Shown here: one piece after another, positions 60,501 to 64,000 of the stretch
How the letters are laid out: every line of letters begins with the position of its first letter
Position numbering within the stretch: the first letter of the stretch is position 1
Assembly (NCBI GenBank): GCA_003254925.1
Contig: QANZ01013303.1
Coordinates: 120,514 to 184,513, forward strand
Direction: 5' to 3'
DNA from: Chamaecrista fasciculata
Taxonomy: Eukaryota > Streptophyta > Magnoliopsida > Fabales > Fabaceae
DNA: 64,000 nucleotides
The notes under the pieces: model-generated
Databases searched by the model: none
Seen by the model: the letters and a program-made list of their open reading frames with translations, nothing else
What the model was told of the DNA's origin: nothing
Translations under genes and position numbers: made by a program

Positions 60501-62638
60501 TCTGTTAAGACTTGAGGCACTTTTTTTTTATTTTTATTTTTTTTATTTTTATTTTTTTATTTTTTTATTTCAATCATTGATAATGTACAAAATATGAAAA
60601 TCTGGACGACAAATTTCTGTTGATTACAATTTTAACTACCTTTCTAACAAAAATACTGGGTATTTTGTTCAGGCCAGTATTTTTCAGAAACCTTGTTGCT
60701 TAAAAATTGCTTCCTGGGCTTGAAATTTGATCTTTTTTCCTATTTTGTGGTTTTTTTTCTCCCGGTAGTGGTTTTTATGTCACATATTTTAAGAAGGAAG
60801 CTTTTTTATATCAAATATGTATAGGACACTAGACCCTTCCTGATCCTTTTGCAATTTTATATTCATATCAATTCTTTCCTGGTTTTCTAATTTTTAATGC
60901 ATATATCTTTGTCTTCTGATGTCTTAAGTTCTGTGTTTGTGTAAGCAGTTACTCTCAACTGTGTTGTTTCTTCTGTTTTGTTTATCAGCTTGTATCCAAA
61001 GTTCTTAGTTTGATTAATCAATTACTTCAGTTTTCTTAATTTCTTTATTTTTAATCTAGATGATGTTTACCCTTGCACTACCGAGTGTATTATTAATAAC
61101 TAAAGATGGTAAACATTTTCTTAGGTAGCTGTAATTCTGTGGGTCCTTTTGGGATGGAAGTCAAAATTGGCAACCTTCATAAAATCAAAACTAGTGTGCT
61201 TAATTTATTTTAAAACTTGTTTTTGAATTTTTAAGTTTTTGGTTGATCTTGCTCAGATCAATAAGCCGGATTTTTTTATCTAGTGCATTCTAAATTTTAT
61301 GGTCATTCTCCCAGGTGTGAACCTTTCTCAACATATCCTCGCACTTATGATCTGATCCATGTGACTGGCATTGAATCACTAACAAACGATCCAGTTTCTG
61401 GCAAAAGCAGGTATTTTGTGCTTCTGAGCTTGTTTCTGCTTTATTCATGTTGAACTTTCTAGAGAACTTTGACATAACCAGATGTTTATTTATCATTAGA
61501 TTGAATCTTAGTCATTGTATAGACATATTGATTAATACAATTAAACTGTTCCTTGAGAGAGTGATAGGGAAAACTTTTGTTACTTGCACTAATATTTAGG
61601 CATGATAAAGGCATTGCTCAATCTTCATAATTGAAGTAAGGGACAAACTAATTTCCACTGCCTTTTCTACACCCAAAAAGGATTGCATATTTTTTATAAT
61701 TTAGTTAACTTTTGTAGACGGGGTCTCCCTAAGAAGCTCTTTCCATAGTTCTAAGCAACCTGATTGAATTCATGTCAGATCCAAACTTATAACAGTCACT
61801 GCCAAGGTGGTCAAACTCGAGAGTTTAAGTAAACTCGTGAAGGTAGTGTGAACTCGGATCGGAAACTTGAATCTTGTGTAAAAAATGATATAAATGAGTC
61901 ATTGTATGTCGTTAATTTGCAAATTTAAATATGCTGAAAAATAATATCCTTTTTATATATATCTAAATCCAATGACTATTAAATAACATAAAATTGAACA
62001 AGGATTTCATTTGATCATATATAACATAATACATATAAGTTATTTCAAATAGACAGTCACATTTTTATAGACTACTTTAAGTTTAAAAATTTACATATAA
62101 GCTATGTTTAGTTCATTCTTTTTAAATCAGTAATCAATATTAAATTAATTATAGACTAGGTTGGATAGATTGAGAGTCTAATTTAGAAAAAAAATAGTAA
62201 TCAAAATTTTAGAGTTTACTGTGACTTCACAAGTTTACATGCGAGTTTGACAAAAAAACGAATTTGTAGCGATTTAACTAGAATTGGGATGGTAACGAGT
62301 TAAAACTCAAGTTCGACAACCATGGTCGCCGTTGTACAGTGCTTAGAAATCTTTTGATAAGACAAGTGCTAAGAAATTTACTACACATAAATAAAGAGCT
62401 CACCCTAGTTGCTTCGTGACTTGACTGCAGATGTAATCTGGTGGATTTACTGGTCGAAATAGATCGAATGTTGCGGCCGGAAGGAACTGTCATTGTGAGA
62501 GATGCTCCTGAAATAATTGACAAAGTAGCTCGCATTGCTCATGCCGTGAGATGGAGACCTGCCGTCCATGACAAAGAACCTGAATCACATGGCAGTGATA
62601 AAATTCTAGTTGCAACCAAGACCTTGTGGAAGATCTAA
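57600..62638 (+). CDS. QUA3: QUASIMODO3-type (DUF248) putative pectin methyltransferase, seven exons
   Basis: Exons 57600-58022, 59005-59208, 59291-59501, 59589-59850, 60031-60405, 61315-61410 and 62431-62638 (TAA) all have GT-AG edges and keep phase, giving 592 residues; Arabidopsis QUA3 is about 600. Start is MGHLNLPASKR; a type II membrane anchor (LLDLISAFFFGLVFLFFLLV) covers residues ~18-41. The SAM motif LDMGCGVASFGGYL spans the exon 2/3 join; the second half has a related VMDMNAFFGGF. Other family blocks are HCSRCLIPF, EVDRLLRPGGYL and EIDRMLRPEG. QUA3 is a Golgi methyltransferase thought to modify homogalacturonan. Exon 1 is distinctly GC-rich. Introns are 982, 82, 87, 180, 909 and 1020 bases. 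Identity rests on close recognition of most exons. Confidence 0.93.
61796..62325. mobile_element. Probable hAT-like TIR element in the last intron of the QUA3-like gene
   Basis: GCCAAGGTGGTCAAACTCGA at left and, inverted, ACCATGGTTGTCGAACTTGA at right, each followed by ACTCGTG/ACTCGTT and further inverted matches over roughly 100 bases. The interior is AT-rich. Flanking duplication was not resolved. Confidence 0.55.
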
Positions 62639-64000
62639 TTCCTCATCTCACTGTCACACAGCTTTGTAATTTAGGTAAGATTTCCTTCTCTATTTTAGTC
62701 TCTGGGGTTCTTAAAAGATATCATCCCCATATAAGATATAAGGGGTTAGTAAGGTTAGGATTTGAAATATGAAAGAAGAAAAAAAAAGAGGAAGACTTTG
62801 TGCAGTTTTATATGTAAAGCACAAGGCAGTGCTAATCATATTTTCTTAGCTCTAAGAATCAAATGTAATTCAATGCTTTTATACATCAGTAGTTATTAAT
62901 TGAAGAAGAAATGATTACTGATTTCAATTTGGCTAAACTGACATTTTGTTCTTACCCTAGTCCTAGCAACTTGACTCAAAATCCAAGTGGCTTGGTTTAT
63001 TTTAGGCTTGCACTTTTGGTCCCTTCAATTATATTATTATTATTATTATTCTATCAAAGCAATATTGAGTAAATGGATGATATCTAAATTAAGTGTTCAA
63101 TGTGCCTCATGTAGGGCTTAAGAAACAAATTGAAACCATGATGTGAAGAATGTTGTAAAATTATTTATATATATCATCGTTCCCCTTTCCCTCGAATTCT
63201 CTAGCAATTATGTTTATGTTTCACAACTTCGAAGTTGAGTTAATACATGGATTCAGATTTCCTTAACATCGTGAATTTCTTAAATAAAAAGTCAACGACT
63301 TATCAAGGATTAAGGACTGGGAGCTTGGGACTATTTGTAAATCTGGGTTAAGAAAGAATGCCATCAAATAAATGTCTTGCAATGGTTTAATTTGCTCACC
63401 TCTACATTAGTGCGGAGTAGATTATCTAAATTCATCGAGTTGATAATTGGGTTCTTAAAATATTGTAATACACTATCTTTAAAAGATTAAACGACATATT
63501 ATTTCATTCATAAAAAAAATTTAATAAATATATTATTTTAATCTTTCAGGTATTAAACTGTATATTTTAATTTATCAAAACCTGAGTTATCAACTTTGTG
63601 GTCTTTTAGTAACCTAATCGTTAATTTACTCATAATTATATAATGTGAAGCTAGTCAAGGATTTTAAATCAAGAGTTTAGATCAACTTATTAAAGGAGAG
63701 TAAACTTGAATTGTAAGCTTGGATCGAGTACTCGTAAAGGTTTACTAAAGATAATTGATACAATTTTTCTTTTTGAACTATATATCTTTCACTTAATTAA
63801 TTTAAAGATATGAAAATAGTGTCATAAATATTTAAATTCAACATTGTCAATAAACTTAACATTATTCAAAAGAATGGAGCCATATAATATAAGATAAGAT
63901 ATAAAATTAAAAAAAAAATAAAATCACTTACATTCATCACTTACATTCATGCCCCCACTTCTATACCCACGTCCATTTCCCAAGTTTTTTTTTTTTTTTT
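62639..64000. other. 3' flank of the QUA3-like gene, no further gene seen
   Basis: AT-rich DNA with a likely 3' UTR to about 62880 (AATTCAATGC and TTTTATACATC). An ATT trinucleotide run at 63031-63050. 63650-63740 (GAGTTTAGATCAAC, GAGTAAACTTG, CTCGTAAAGG) resembles the TIR element in intron 6. The window closes in a poly-T run at 63986-64000. Confidence 0.4.

Overview
The window is eudicot plant nuclear DNA. Its protein genes have long AT-rich GT-AG introns, plant-only families (nMAT maturase, SHAGGY-like kinase, QUA3-type methyltransferase), plant LTR retrotransposons, Helitrons, MULE/hAT-type MITEs, a tRNA-derived SINE and a nuclear copy of plastid ycf2. The species cannot be named from the sequence.

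Four host genes are supported. They are: (1) an nMAT2-like mitochondrial intron maturase, + strand, cut by the left edge (1-2156); (2) a two-exon, organelle-targeted uL18-family ribosomal protein, + strand (7862-11588), whose 3.2-kb intron carries a 1.1-kb direct duplication; (3) a theta/beta-type GSK3/SHAGGY-like kinase, - strand (28175-32293), with 12 readable exons and a first exon broken by an assembly N; (4) a QUASIMODO3-type Golgi methyltransferase, + strand (57600-62638), seven exons giving 592 aa. Genes 3 and 4 recall the Arabidopsis neighbours At4g00720 (SK32/ASK-theta) and At4g00740 (QUA3).

Between the genes lies a nested repeat landscape. 3.2-7.7 kb: LINE tail, a broken duplicate of the uL18 exon 2 region, a Helitron-like end and several terminal-inverted-repeat (TIR) elements. 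12.3-23.6 kb: one MITE split by an 11-kb LTR-bounded compound element (12623-23610, target duplication GAAAC). That element holds a 2.4-kb palindrome with two copies of an unrecognised multi-exon gene, a ycf2 plastid fragment, Helitron ends, a ~66-bp tandem array, a polypurine tract and a 3' LTR, the last split by a 2.2-kb solo LTR (TSD CAAGG). 26.2-27.3 kb: a LINE relic interrupted by an Au-like SINE. 33-36.2 kb: two related MULE-type MITEs and a palindrome-rich repeat. 36.6-44.4 kb: a second solo LTR of the same family (TSD CATAC), then a Ty1/copia element on the - strand with nearly identical LTRs but decayed coding (TSD ATAAC). 48.0-53.5 kb: a 3'-truncated Tekay/Del-like Ty3/gypsy element. 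54-57 kb: a second copy of the 5.7-kb TIR element, an LTR remnant and a MULE-type element.

The four host genes show no sign of acting together; they are ordinary housekeeping or signalling genes separated by transposons. The most unusual structure is the compound LTR element with its inverted gene pair. Two single N positions (32284 and 41542) mark suspicious assembly joins. All boundaries and splice sites were read by eye, without database or alignment support.
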